Of a DNA stretch of 64,000 nt, positions 9,796-21,000 are shown piece by piece. The position numbers were made by a program, and so were the translations under genes. Within the stretch, counting starts at the first letter, position 1. The number at the start of each line of letters is the position of its first letter. This DNA is from Luscinia megarhynchos (taxonomy: Eukaryota > Chordata > Aves > Passeriformes > Turdidae). The stretch covers positions 9,569,165 through 9,633,164 of the forward strand of contig CM067568.1 in NCBI GenBank assembly GCA_034336665.1, read 5' to 3'. The notes under the pieces were generated by a model. It was not told the DNA's origin and ran no database searches. It worked only from the letters and a program-made list of their open reading frames with translations.

Positions 9796-12699
9796 ATGCG
9801 TCACGCCGTGCGGCGCGCGGTGTGGCCGGCGTGGGCGCGCGCGGCCGTCAGTGGGGTCCGGCTGCCGCCGCCGCCCCGCGGGGACATGGCCGAGCCGGGA
9901 GCCGGCCCCAGCCGAGCCCCGGAGGAGGAGCCGGGCCCCGCCGGCAAGGAGGAGGAGGCGGCGCCGGCCCCCAAGAAGCGGCGGCTGGTGGGCGGCGATC
10001 GGTACGTGCCGCCGCCGCGGAAGCTGAACACCGGCGTGAGCTTCGGCGCCGAGCACTTCGCCGAGACCTCGTACTACTTCGAGGGCGGCCTGCGCAAGGT
10101 GCGCCCCTACTACTTCGACTTCCGCACGTACTGCAAGGGGCGCTGGGTGGGCCGCAGCCTCCTGCACGTCTTCGGCACCGAGTTCCGAGCGCAGCCCCTC
10201 GCCTATTACCGCGCCGCCGCCCGCGCCGGCCGCCTGCGCCTCAACGAGGAGCCCGTGCGCGACCTGGACATCGTGCTCAAGGTGGGCGGCCCCGGGTGGG
10301 CAGAGCCCGGCCTGCCCCAAGCCGTGAGCGTCACCCCGAGAGCTGCGTGCTCACAGAACACCGGGCCCGGAGTTGGACTCGATCATCCTGATGGGTTCCT
10401 TTCAGTACTGCAGATTCTACGGTTCTGTGGAGGGGTTGAAGGGGAAATGGGGGTTCCCGGGGAATCCCTGCCTCACTGGATTCAGGGATGTGTGGATGCT
10501 GCATCCCCACATGTGCCCCACAGCTTCCTTGGTTCTTGGGAGTGGACAAGTTATTGGATTTAGGTGGTGTCGCACACACTATCCTAAATCCGGGTGCCAG
10601 GAGAAAGGGGCTTTAATTCTTCTCCCACAATGTCAAGTCCTTGTTGTTTGTGGCCGGGTGGGTGGTTGCACGAGCTGGATTCGGGCTGACTGTCCGTATC
10701 CCTTCCAGAACAACGACTTCCTCAGGAACACGGTGCATCGGCACGAGCCGCCGGTCACGGCGCAGCCCATCCGCATCCTGGCAGAGGACGAGGAGGTGGT
10801 GGTGGTGGACAAGCCCTCGTCCCTGCCCGTGCACCCGTGCGGCAGGTTCCGGCACAACACGGTCATCTTCATCCTGGGCAAGGAGCACGGCCTGCGGGAG
10901 CTGCACACCCTGCACCGCCTGGACCGCATGACCTCGGGCGTGCTCATGTTCGCCAAGAGCGCCGCCGTGTCCAAGCGCATCGACGAGCAGGTCCGGCAGC
11001 GCCAGGTGAGGGCTTGGAGCTGCTGCTGCTGCGCTCTCCCGGAGCTGGTGTGCTCCAGAGTCAGCCAGATTTGGGCTCTAGATGAGCTCAAGCTCCCCAG
11101 ACAACTCATGGTTGTGTTGCTGTTCTTACCTGTTGGTGCTTCGCTAATAAGAGACAGAGTAAAAGTTGAGTTTGGTAATACTGGATTGGAAGGGAGCTCC
11201 GAAAAAATTTTAATTGATAATATTACATTGATAACCCTTGAAAATTTAACTGCATTTGCTGATAGCGGATTGGAAGTGATCTCCTAAAAATTTAGTGTAA
11301 TGTGGTAGTTTAATTTAATATGGTAATACTGGACTGAAAGTGGTCTCCTACAAATTTAATTGATTTTGGTAATACTAAACTGAAAAGGGTCTCCTAAAAC
11401 TTTAATTGATTTTGGTAATTTTAGGTTGAAACTGATCACCTAAAAATCGAAATTATTTTGGTAATATTGGGTTGGAGGGGGGTCTTCTTCCCTAAGGGAT
11501 TGTGCAAACTTACTGAGACCCTGCAAACCAGTTACAGGTGAGATTTATTTGTGAGTGGACGTATGTCAACTATCCACTACTTTTGTAATTTTAAAATTCC
11601 CATTTTTACCAGAGTCTTTTGATCCAAACAGAACTTTTTCCAGGATTGGTTTCAGGGCTGTAAACCAGATTCTGTGGAGAGGTGGCTCCTGAATTTAATA
11701 CAAGTCAAATAGGCCAGGCCTTTCTGTTCTTGATTTTCCAACTAGCTGGGGAATTTGTGAGAGGAAATTTGACTTTAAGTAGCTGCTTTATTTTTTTTCC
11801 CATTTCCTGTTGTAATAAATTGAGGGTAGAGGGAGGAGGAGCAGGGCTGGAGCTCGGGTGTGTTTCCCAGTGTGTTTCCTGAGCCTTCCTCTGGTGTCTC
11901 CCGGCAGCTGGAGAAGGAGTACGTCTGCCGGGTGGTGGGGGAGTTCCCGGAGCACGAGGTGGTGTGTGAGGAGCCCATCCTGGTGGTTTCCTACAAGGTG
12001 GGCGTGTGCCGCGTGGATCCCAAGGGGAAGCCCTGCCAGACGCTCTTCCAGAGGCTCAGCTACAACGGCAGCAGCAGCGTGGTGAGGTGCCTGCCGCGCA
12101 CGGGCCGCACGCACCAGATCCGTGTGCACCTGCAGTTCCTGGGCCACCCCATCCTCAACGACCCCATCTACAACATGGAGGCCTGGGGCCCCCACAGGGG
12201 CAAGGGCGGCAACATCGGGAAGACGGATGAGGAGCTCCTGAAGGACTTGGTGGAGGAGCATCGTTCCAAACAGAGCCTGGAGGTCTTGGGTATTGGGGAG
12301 GAGGATTTGAGCTCCAGCGGTGAAAGTAAAGACTGTGGGAATTCAGGTGACTGCACAAAGTCTGCAGAGGCTGATCCTATAAATGGGAGTTCCTGCCTTG
12401 CTGAGGACAAGAAGGATCCTGAGAGGAATGATGTAGCAGCTTGTCCACTGAACTCTGATATCAACCTGGAAACGCTTGATAAGGACAAAGAGCTGAGTTT
12501 GTGTGGGAATCAGGATGGGCAAGCAGGGGAGAAGGGTTGGGAAGAGAAGGACCCTTTGTGTGTGGAGTGCAGGACGAGCAGGCGGGACCCGTCTCCCAAG
12601 GAGCTGGTGATGTTCCTGCACGCCCTGCGCTACAAGGGCACGGACTTTGAGTACTGCTCCAGCATGCCCGAGTGGGCCATGGAGAACTGGGAGGAATGA
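9796..12699 (+). CDS. RPUSD2: RPUSD2, RluA-family RNA pseudouridine synthase
   Basis: RPUSD2 converts uridine to pseudouridine in RNA. Three exons: 9796-10281, 10709-11005 and 11908-12699. All junctions are GT-AG and in phase. The protein contains KLNTGVSFGAEHFAETSYYF, then KVRPYYFDFRTYCKGRWVG (S4-like/N-terminal domain), NDFLRNTVHRHEPPVTA, VVVVDKPSSLPVHPCGRF and the catalytic motif LHRLDRMTSGVL with the essential Asp of RluA enzymes. The third exon gives SYKVGVCRVDPKGKPC, TGRTHQIRVHLQFLGHPILND, then an acidic, poorly conserved stretch and ELVMFLHALRYKG near the end. ATG 9796 gives 524 residues with an arginine-rich, acid-free start (MRHAVRRAVWPAWARAA) that looks like a mitochondrial presequence. 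ATG 9886 gives 494. Human RPUSD2 (about 545) also has a basic N-terminal extension, so 9796 is preferred. Intron 2 holds a 46-bp minisatellite. Confidence 0.92.
10365..10435 (+). repeat. CR1 LINE 3' terminus
   Basis: A short sense CR1 tail in RPUSD2 intron 1 (GGAGTTGGACTCGATCATCC, then GGGTTCCTTTCAGTAC, then ATTCTACGGTTCTGTG). It inserted inside a GC-rich gene only a few hundred bp from the CpG island. Confidence 0.75.
11170..11480. repeat. 46-bp minisatellite, about six degenerate units
   Basis: The clearest three consecutive units are each exactly 46 bp, start GGTAATACTG (or variant) and contain GGTCTCCTA followed by TTTAATTGATTTT. They begin at about 11321 and continue to about 11460. More diverged units extend left to about 11170. 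The array is in RPUSD2 intron 2. Confidence 0.8.
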
Positions 12700-14439
12700 C
12701 CAGGACACCCAGCACCTGCAGCACTGCTAGTGTGCACAGACCAAAGATTGACTTTCCATTGTTGTTGAGGTGAAGAGAATGTGCCTTGAGCTGGGGTGGA
12801 GGGATCAGTGGGGCTGGAGAGCTGTCCTGCTTCCCACAGGTAAAAATGAACGGGGAAACAAGGCTAAAACAGGAGTTTTGTCTTGCCTTTCAGTGAACTG
12901 GCACTCGAGGGCAGCAAGGACCAAACTCTGCTCGGCACAGGCAGCTTTGCCTTCACCTCAATGGGTTCTGGATCAATTATCCACATGGATAATGAAGTGC
13001 ATGCACTAAAAATTGAAAACTGATTTTTCTTGCTGTGTTCCTGTGTCTTACAGTAAGAGCTGCTGGATGTCATGTCATAAAAAAAACCCTGGTTTTACTG
13101 TATTTTATTGTCAGAGTGATTTCAAAATTACAAGATTACTCCTGAGAACACTGTGAGGTAAAACCAGAACACTGTGATCTGTTTTGTGCCTGCTGTTTGT
13201 CAGCAAGATCCACTTGCCTTTGAAATTACCAATATTCATTCAAATAGTTACTTAATTTAGTAGCTCAGGGTGCAGGTATTGGTTTTGGAGGTACTGTTCC
13301 CCAGATTTTATCTTGAAGAGCTTTTTTAATATCACTTCAGTATGACAGTCAGCTTTCAAGAAAAACAAAAGCAGTTTTATGAAGCAGAAGACTTTTTAAA
13401 AAATAATTTTATGCGAATGATAAGTATCACCAGAGTTCTTATTTTCATCAGTGTTTACACGGTTGACTCTTGGTTTCTGGGAGGGTTTTTGTATTCATTC
13501 TGGAGATCTTAGGTTGGCCAGCCCACAGGAATTAGTACCTTCCTCCTAAAATCACTTGATGATGTCACCAGAGTCAGGGCATGGCTACCAAATCAAAATA
13601 AACTGTTGCTTCCTACCAGTAGCCCAAAAGATCCAAGTGATGCCTTTCTCTGCTGGATAATCCAGGTGATGATGAGCATTTCCATAAAAAATTCACTCAG
13701 GTTTGAGCTTTGCTCTTCCACATCCTCTCAAGGGTTTCGTGATTCTAATTCAATTCCAGGTATTTGGAGAGATGATGCTAAAAAATCTGTGTTACCCAAA
13801 TTTTTGATGCCTTGGAATACACCTTTCTTGGAAATAAATGGAACTTGGGCACCTTCAGTGTATAAAAAAGGGTGGCTGGAGCTGTTACTGGATTTGGGTG
13901 CAAGGGAAAGGGGGTAGATTTAGGGATGATGGTTAAATCATGTGTCTTTCATGTGTCCCAATTTATCCTGGGAGGTTTTTTGGTAAGAAATTTCTGTTAC
14001 AAAAAAAGGCTCTGTCAGGGGTTTTCCTGACTCAGATTGGGGCCAGAAGGCCTGATGAGGAACTGGAGCTCAGCACTGCTTTTCCCGCTTTTTTCTGGAA
14101 TAATGGCTGCAGTTGGCAACTTTGTTTCCTGGTCAATAAACCTGTGGGCTTCTGTTGCCAAGATTCTTTGAACAATGAAAATTTAGGATTTGTTTCACAA
14201 GGATCCTATCTTTAATTGCATTTAATTTAATTTTATTTTATTTTCTTTATAGTCAAAACATTATTTGATGTTTTGTTAGCTGGGAAAATGTTGCTGTTGG
14301 AGATGCCCTGTCATAAATTCCTATCTTAGATTGGGTCTGAGGTAAATGCTGGGTCCTTGTTGTGGGCATAAAGTTTTCCATACGAAGTGTAGGTCCTGGA
14401 AGAATTCCTTTCTTTAGTACACCTTTACTTGGACATGCC

Positions 14440-14515
14440 TTAACAGTGCAGGGTTAGGTTTGGGCTTGATCTTCAAGGTCTTTTCCATCCTAGACAATCT
14501 TATAATTCTGTATTT
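14440..14515 (+). repeat. CR1 LINE 3' terminus
   Basis: The sequence GGGTTAGGTTTGGGCTTGAT, then CAAGGTCTTTTCCATCCTAG, then a TTATAATTCTG tail matches the sense 3' end of CR1. Confidence 0.65.
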
Positions 14516-15054
14516 ATCAGGACAATGTCTATCTCACTGTGCTAAAGCAGTTTTCCATATAAATAAACCCTCCTGGCAAACTTCCTTGTGCAGGACTGAC
14601 TGGAATTGGCCCCTAAACACTCACCTTCCACACAGTAAATCTTGTCCAGTTGTGTTTTAACCCATACATTGTAGTTGGGAACCTTTTGTGAGGCTGCACC
14701 CTTGTGATCTGGCCACTCTGCCCAGGATTTGTTGTGATCTAATTTCCAGAAGGATTTAAGTGCAGTTAAAACTGTGGCAGCATGTGCAGGGTGGGCTCAG
14801 AGCTGTCACAGCAGAAGTGGGAGATGTCCCTTCCCCTGGAAGCTCTGATTTCATTAACTTCTACTTCCAGACATCTAATTATAGACTTTTTTTTTTTTAA
14901 GTGGGCCATGGATGGCCTAGGCAGAGAGGAAAAGTTTTCCTCTATCTTGTCAATACACTCATTTATGTTTTTTTAAATTGCCATAACTTGATGGAAGACA
15001 AAGCCAAGTGCAGTAATTATTTATCTGAAGAGAACTTGATGTATTATTTCCAGT

Positions 15055-15410
15055 GAATGGCTGGAAACTTAAAGTCCATCCAGTTCTATCCCCTGCCATG
15101 GGCAGGGACACCTTCCACGATCCCAGGTTGTTCCAAGCCCTGTCCAAGCTGGCCTTGGGCAATTTCAGGGATCCAGGAGCAGCCTCAGCTTCTCTGGGCA
15201 GCCTGAGGCAAATCCCCAGGATTGATTTCTTCCCAATATCCTATCTAAATCTCCCCTTTTCCAATTCAGAGCCGTTCTCCCTTATCCCAAAGTCCATCTC
15301 TGTAGGCACTAGAAGAGGCTTTAAGGGTTCCCTGGAGCCTTCTCTTTTCCAGGCTGAACAATCCCAGCTCTCTCAGCCTTTCCTCACCTTCAATCCCTCT
15401 AATTCTTAGG
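15055..15410 (-). repeat. CR1 LINE fragment, reverse orientation
   Basis: Reverse-oriented CR1: CCTGCCATGGGCAGGGACAC, CCTTCCACGATCCCAGGTTG and GCTTCTCTGGGCAGCCTGAG, continuing through the TTCCCAATATCCTATCTAAAT block to CTCTCAGCCTTTCCTCA, so it extends further 5' into the element than most copies here. Confidence 0.85.
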
Positions 15411-15878
15411 AAGGACGCAGGTAGCCCTAATAGGACGTTTTGTTGGGATTCCAGAGGAGGTTGAGATTAAAAGGGATTTATTCCCAATGTCACAGCTGGA
15501 GGCTCTGCAGCAGAGCCGTGCTCTGAGGAGAGGAGGTAAGTCAGGCTACATGGAGAGGCACCACAGGAAGCTGGATACTGGGTGACACCCTTCAATCCCT
15601 TGGGACTGTGTCCTGGCTGTGACCCCAGAAATTCCTTGAGGCGCTATCCTGGGTGACCCTTAGATCCCTCATGACACTCCCTGCTGGCTGCAGCCCCTAA
15701 TATCTTTGGGACACTCTGTCTTGTCTTGTGACCCTGAATCCTTCAGGACGTTGTGTGCTGTCTGTTCCGGGCGCCACCTCCACTTTTCCTTCTCCCCATA
15801 AGGATCGAAAGGTGAGGCGGGAGGGAGAGGCCCCCTTGGAAGTGCCGAGGAGCAAAGAAAAATTTTTGAGTGGGAGGG

Positions 15879-15885
15879 AAAAAAA
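15879..15885 (-). terminator. RNA polymerase III T-run downstream of tRNA-Ser
   Basis: On the minus strand a run of seven T follows the tRNA 3' end by about ten bases, as expected for a Pol III terminator. Confidence 0.8.
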
Positions 15886-15894
15886 TCTGATTCC

Positions 15895-15976
15895 CGACGA
15901 GGATGGGATTCGAACCCACGCGTGCAGAGCACAATGGATTAGCAGTCCATCGCCTTAACCACTCGGCCACCTCGTC
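15895..15976 (-). tRNA. tRNA-Ser (anticodon GCT)
   Basis: The minus-strand sequence folds as an 82-nt class II tRNA. The acceptor stem GACGAGG pairs with CCTCGTC, with discriminator G73 as for serine tRNAs. The D-arm is GCCGAGTGGTTAAGGC and includes the A box (TGGCCGAGTGG). The anticodon loop CTGCTAA gives GCT. A variable arm follows, then the T-arm with GGTTCGAATCC (B box). No CCA is encoded, as normal for eukaryotic nuclear genes. It lies about 260 bp upstream of the duplicated promoter motifs of KNL1, on the opposite strand. Confidence 0.97.
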
Positions 15977-16139
15977 ACATCGGCCGCTCTTCAACCGGAT
16001 CTATAAGGAAGTGTATCCACCTCCCTCCCCACCATCTCCTCCCACCGGCCGCTCCCCTGCACGGCGGAGCCACGCTTACGCGGCCCTGCACAGGCACAGG
16101 GCGGAGTGAGGCCACCGCGCTGCGACCGAGCACGCGGCA

Positions 16140-16431
16140 AAGCCCGTGCAGGGCCGCGCCATCCCCATCACCGCGGCTGCGGGCGTGCGGGCCTCGGGAG
16201 ACACCGAAATGGCAGCAGCGAGGCGACCCGCGGAGGCCGCCATGTTGTACGGCACTAGGGGGCGCCATGTTGTACGGAGCTGGGGGCAGACGACCTGCAC
16301 GGCGCCAATGTGTCGTCACGGGCGCGGGGCGGGCCGTTGGATTTGAACGGGGCGGCGGCGGCCGGGGAGCGGGAACCGGGAGCAGGGACCCGGAAACCGG
16401 GATTCGGGAGCGGGGGGGCCCCGAGCGGGAG
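16140..16431 (+). promoter_or_regulatory. KNL1: KNL1 promoter and probable 5' non-coding exon
   Basis: This is a CpG-rich segment. A 14-bp direct repeat, GCCATGTTGTACGG, occurs at 16239-16252 and 16264-16277. Each copy contains a YY1-type CCATGTTG. Between them lies GGCACTAGGGGGCGCC (16251-16266), close to the CTCF core. TTTGAA at 16342-16347 matches the CHR element used by DREAM/MuvB in cell-cycle genes. A good splice donor, CGGGAG|GTAAGA, follows 16431. I infer that this ends the non-coding first exon, which would splice to the exon at about 18043 that carries the start codon. Confidence 0.6.
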
Positions 16432-17156
16432 GTAAGAGCGGCCGAGGGGCCCCCGCGGAGGAGGTAGGCGGCGCCGGGGCAGCGCGGGAGTGGCGGCGGC
16501 CGCTGGCGGGGCCCGGGGCGGGAGCGCGGGAGAGGGGCGGGGGAGAAGGTCGGCGCTGCCCGGGAGCGGCCTCGGGAGCGGTGGATGGAAGGAGGGCTGA
16601 GGCGGAGCCGGCTGTGGTGGGCGCGGAGCGTGTGGGGAACCCCCCGGTAAGGGCGGCGCGGATCCATCCGAGGAAATTCCCGTCTGGGGAAGGTGTTAAC
16701 GTGGTGTAATTAGTGACGGGGTGATTAATGCGGGGGTTGTAAATGATGGGCGGTAAAGCGACAGCTCGGGGACAAAAAGAGGCGGAAAAAAAGGGATTAT
16801 ATCGTCTCATCCTAGCGGGGAAAGGGCCGAGGAGGGCGGGATGGGCGGCAGGGATGGACTGAGGTGTTGTGGAGCGATTCCCGTGTTCGCAGAGTCGGAC
16901 GGGGGATAAAACGGGGAGATCTTCATCAGCACAAGGACTCAGCTCCTCCCTCCAGGATTGTAGAGGGCTTCCAACAGGATTAGAGAAGAGCAGTTAAGGA
17001 AGGTGGTTGGGAAGTGATTTTGGATGAATATCCCCAATAGCAGAGTGATCAGGGCTTTTATGGCTCCAGGCTTATCTCCCACAGATCTTCCCTTCTTCGT
17101 GTGTTCAGCCTGGCCGAGAGTGGGTTTAGATGGGATACTGGGAATAAATTAGTCCC

Positions 17157-17580
17157 TGTATTGGGAAAATTAACTCACGACGCTGGAGGTTTATGTCCAA
17201 AAGGAGACACAGGAGTCTCGTATTTATTCATGAATAAAGGGAGAGGCCATGGGGCATTTTCCATGGCGTCTCTCAGATTACTGGGGGTTGCAGCCTCCTT
17301 TTTTATCCTAATTTACTTTTCTCAGTTGGCTGAGGTACTTGAGCGATACAGACTTCCCGAATTGCCTTATGCAGACCCTCTTCTAATGTGCCTCCCTCCC
17401 GTCCCCTTTTTTTCTTTGTGTCATTGTTCCTTTTCCCCAAGTCCAGAAATTTAGCAGGGCCTTGGATAAGTAACAGTTTGTGTCAATTTAGGTAACATTG
17501 TCCTGTTCCTTAACTCACCCATCAGTCTCTGCCTTAGGCAGACTCACAGTTTGTAAAAACACATTCCTCTTACTACTTTC
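17157..17580. mobile_element. Probable LTR fragment in KNL1 intron 1
   Basis: A CR1-like scrap (GGTTTAGATGGGATACTGGG, 17124-17145) abuts a block starting TGTATTGGGAAAATTAACTC. The block includes CGACGCTGGAGGTTTATGTC and GGGCATTTTCCATGGCGTC. I recognise this composition from songbird LTRs but could not set the right-hand boundary or a target duplication. Confidence 0.4.
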
Positions 17581-18062
17581 AGGAGGGTTTTAAGAAAATT
17601 GAGCCATGCTTTTCTGTTTGTATCTAGAGAAGGAACAGAAAGCAACAGGCACAAGGTGAAATATCAGAAATTCAGTTTAGAGCAAGAGGGAAAATGTCTT
17701 GGATGTGTGAGAGCAAACATTGTCTTGCATTAAGTTTGATCTCATTTATCTCCCAGCATTTACCAAAATCTTAACTTTAAATAAAAGATCAGTTAACCAG
17801 TAATAGTTGAATTGTTAGCACAGCTGTTTTTTTTATATGATATACAATAGGAAATCTGTCTAATGTGAATATAATAGAACATCGACTTGAGAGGTCTGTT
17901 GTACTTCAGAGAATTTCTGTGACTAGAGAAAGATGGAGAGGAAAAAAACACAGCATCAAAAGCTAATAGCCAGTTGTGGGTTTATACAGTTTTCCTACCG
18001 AGGCTCATTAATGGTTTTGAATTTTGGTGCTGTATTCTTTAGGAAAAGCGCATCCTTCAGCA

Positions 18063-21000
18063 ATGGACAAGATTTACACAGACCCTAACATGGAAAAGTG
18101 AGTTGAAGCCCTCTAAGAATTTCACTGTGGTATAAATATTATGAATATTGCCCTTTTTAGAGGCAAAACTTTTCATATTGCACTTCAACATCCCTTGAAT
18201 GAAATGTGTTATCCATTGTGGAGAAGACCAGGGAGTTTTTTATGGTGTTTGGTGAGGGGATTTCATGGTGATGGATTGTTAGGAGATGAACTGACTATGG
18301 ATGGGACTGGGGGGGCAATTTGCTGAGTTTTCCAAAGTTTATTCTGGGAACCAGTGCTGAAATGATCAATCTGTTCCAAGCATGTTGTTTATTTAATTTC
18401 ACACTTGTAAAAATAACAGAGAAATCAATTTATTAACCTCAAAAGCGTGGCAGGACCATTCAGGAAACATACCTTGGTGCAAATTTGTGCCTTCATACTG
18501 CTGCCTGGAAATAGAATACAAACTTTTCCAGGCTATACAATGATAATATAAAAGCAAACCTTTACTTGAAAGCCTTCAGGTACACAATATGGCAAAAAAC
18601 AGTGCTCAGAATCCTTACAATTGATGGGATTGGGCAATTAGAATATCTGGCCAATGTTGTCCAATGAGGGGAGCAGTTGGTTAGGTATAAGGTCCTCCCT
18701 GGGTTCTGCCCTCCTCCCCTACCTTTATTATGCCAGTGATTACTTGGTGCAAAATAAAATATCCTTGGAGAAGTAACAGGCAAGACTAAAAAAAATTATA
18801 GAAATGTGTCAATAAGTGCCTGTTCTCTGTAGAAAAGAAAGGTGGGAAAGTAAGTGGAGGTTACACTGAGGCATTTAACAGTCTACAGAACTACAAATAC
18901 ATGAAGAAGACATAAAAGCTGAAAACTTCAGGTATTGATACCTGTTTCCCTTTTTCCCCTGCAGTGATAACACGGAGCACATTAGACGGAAGCGACTGTC
19001 CTCTGTGAGTAACCTACAGCATTCCTTGAAATAAAACTGTGTGAGGGGGGAAGGAGCCAAGGGGAAGCTGAAAGAGGGACTTGCTTGCTCCTGCGAGTTG
19101 AAGAAAAGCATTCCAAAAGAGCCTGTTACACTGAGAGGATTCACTGGGGCACTGCTGGCTCTTAGAAGCTCTCTTCAGCCAAGAAACCAGCTCTTGGAGC
19201 TGCAGCTGAATTCTCTGCTATTGTCTTTTCTTTCAGATTTTAAAGGCTCCACGAAATCCTCTGGATGATTTGGGAAATGGGAATGAAATTACCCAGGTAG
19301 GTCTGTCAAGCCCTTTCCTGCCAATCCTCCTCTGTATTTTGCTGATGTCACTGGAATAACAAGGGTGCTTTTAATGCACCATTTTTGATAACAGTATTAA
19401 CACACCACTTTTGTTTGGTTTTGTGTTTCTTGGAGAGCTGTGCAAACCCGTTGTGTTTGGTTTTTTTGGCAGGACATCCACATGGAGAGACGCAGGAGGA
19501 GCTCGCGCAGGGTCAGCTTCGCCAACACCATCGAGTGAGGGAGCTGAGGGGTGCACACCTCCCCCCTTCCTGAGCCAAAAAATGCAGGCAATAATCCTTC
19601 CCCCTAGGAGTGTCCTCACTGAGCAGTCACAAAGGACTGCAAGCAGCAGGACGAGTGTTTTATTGAGTTGGGTTGAACCCCTGAGAGCTATTATTCCATT
19701 TTCTCTTCCTGGCTGAAAAAAAAAAAGCCCAGTTCAGAGAAATTAATAGAGTTAGGAATTTTTGTTTTCCATTCATACATCTTAAATGTCATAATGGCAT
19801 CTTCTCCCTGAAAAATACAGCTGGGTTCAGTGCACTTCTGGCTTTTGATACCTCGTTTTAGAACATGTAGAAAAGATGTAAATTAGTGCTGATTTTTTTT
19901 TTTTAATTTGCTTTTAGAGATGTTTTTGTTTTTTTTAAAAACTGGTGGTTTTGTTCTCAGCTGCAGAGTCTTCCAGAGAGATCTTAAGAACAGCACATCA
20001 GAGACAAAAAATACAGGTAAAATTCCTTTCTGTTTTCCTGATAAACTAATTTTCCTTTTCCCAGACTATTAGCAACAAAATTTTAGCTTGAATTTAAGAA
20101 ATCAAAACTTTTCTCTTTGGGGAAGGAGCAATGGGGTCAGCTCTTCATCCTGGCCTGGCTGAAAAGTCCTTAGTCACCGACTTTTTGCCACAAGAAGACA
20201 CATCAAGAGTGAGAACTTCAGAACATTGTTTTCTATGGACTTCACTCTAGTCTCAATGTTTTATTGAGTCAGAATCGTGTGGCTTGAGCAAAACCTTTAA
20301 GATAATCAAGTAACAATGTGATAATGCTTCTCACACTGTAATGTTGTCATTTTATTATGTTTAGAGTGTTCAGAAGATGGGAAGGATGATACCTTGAAAA
20401 ATGAGTAAGTATCATGTCTCATAGATATTTGTTGTTATTCAGTGTTTATTACCAAACATTTTCCTCAGAAAAAAGCTAAAGCATTAGTCTGGCCTCAAAG
20501 TTCTTGTAGATAAAACACAGTGGTGGGATCTGTGAAATTAAAATTACTTGGTAATAAAATAACAGATAAGACACTTTGTATGTGAGAAGGGGAGTTTCAC
20601 ACATCCATAGATTCTATGAAAAATAAAGAATTAATCTTTTCTTGTCGTTTAAAAATTAGTATGTCGCTGTATGTTGAACAGTGGTTTGTGGCATAACTGA
20701 TAGTTTCATGGGAAAAATAAGATTGTGACTCAAATTAGAATATATTGAAGACAAGTAAGCAGTGTCTGATATCTGTTGCCCAGACCCACATGAGCTGTGC
20801 CACAGAATAATTCTCTGCCTCTTCACTTTATTGATCAAGGCTTCTCTTTGAAACCTTTTAACAAACTCAGTCCCACCTTTTGTAGGAATGAAGACCCTGG
20901 GTCTATTCCATGTGAGATCACTGGTGAGTTTGAAAAAAGATTTAACAACTAAATTACTCTGTTCATTTAAAGCTACTGATTATGCTTGAGAAATTTTAAT

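Larger units (their letters stand above)
12700..15890. other. RPUSD2 3' UTR and intergenic DNA up to the tRNA
   Basis: The first part is probably RPUSD2 3' UTR. AATAAA sequences occur near 13597 and 14137 but I cannot decide which is used. The rest is AT-rich non-coding DNA with a short CR1 tail (14440-14515) and a longer reverse CR1 piece (15055-15410). No conserved exon was found. Confidence 0.5.
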
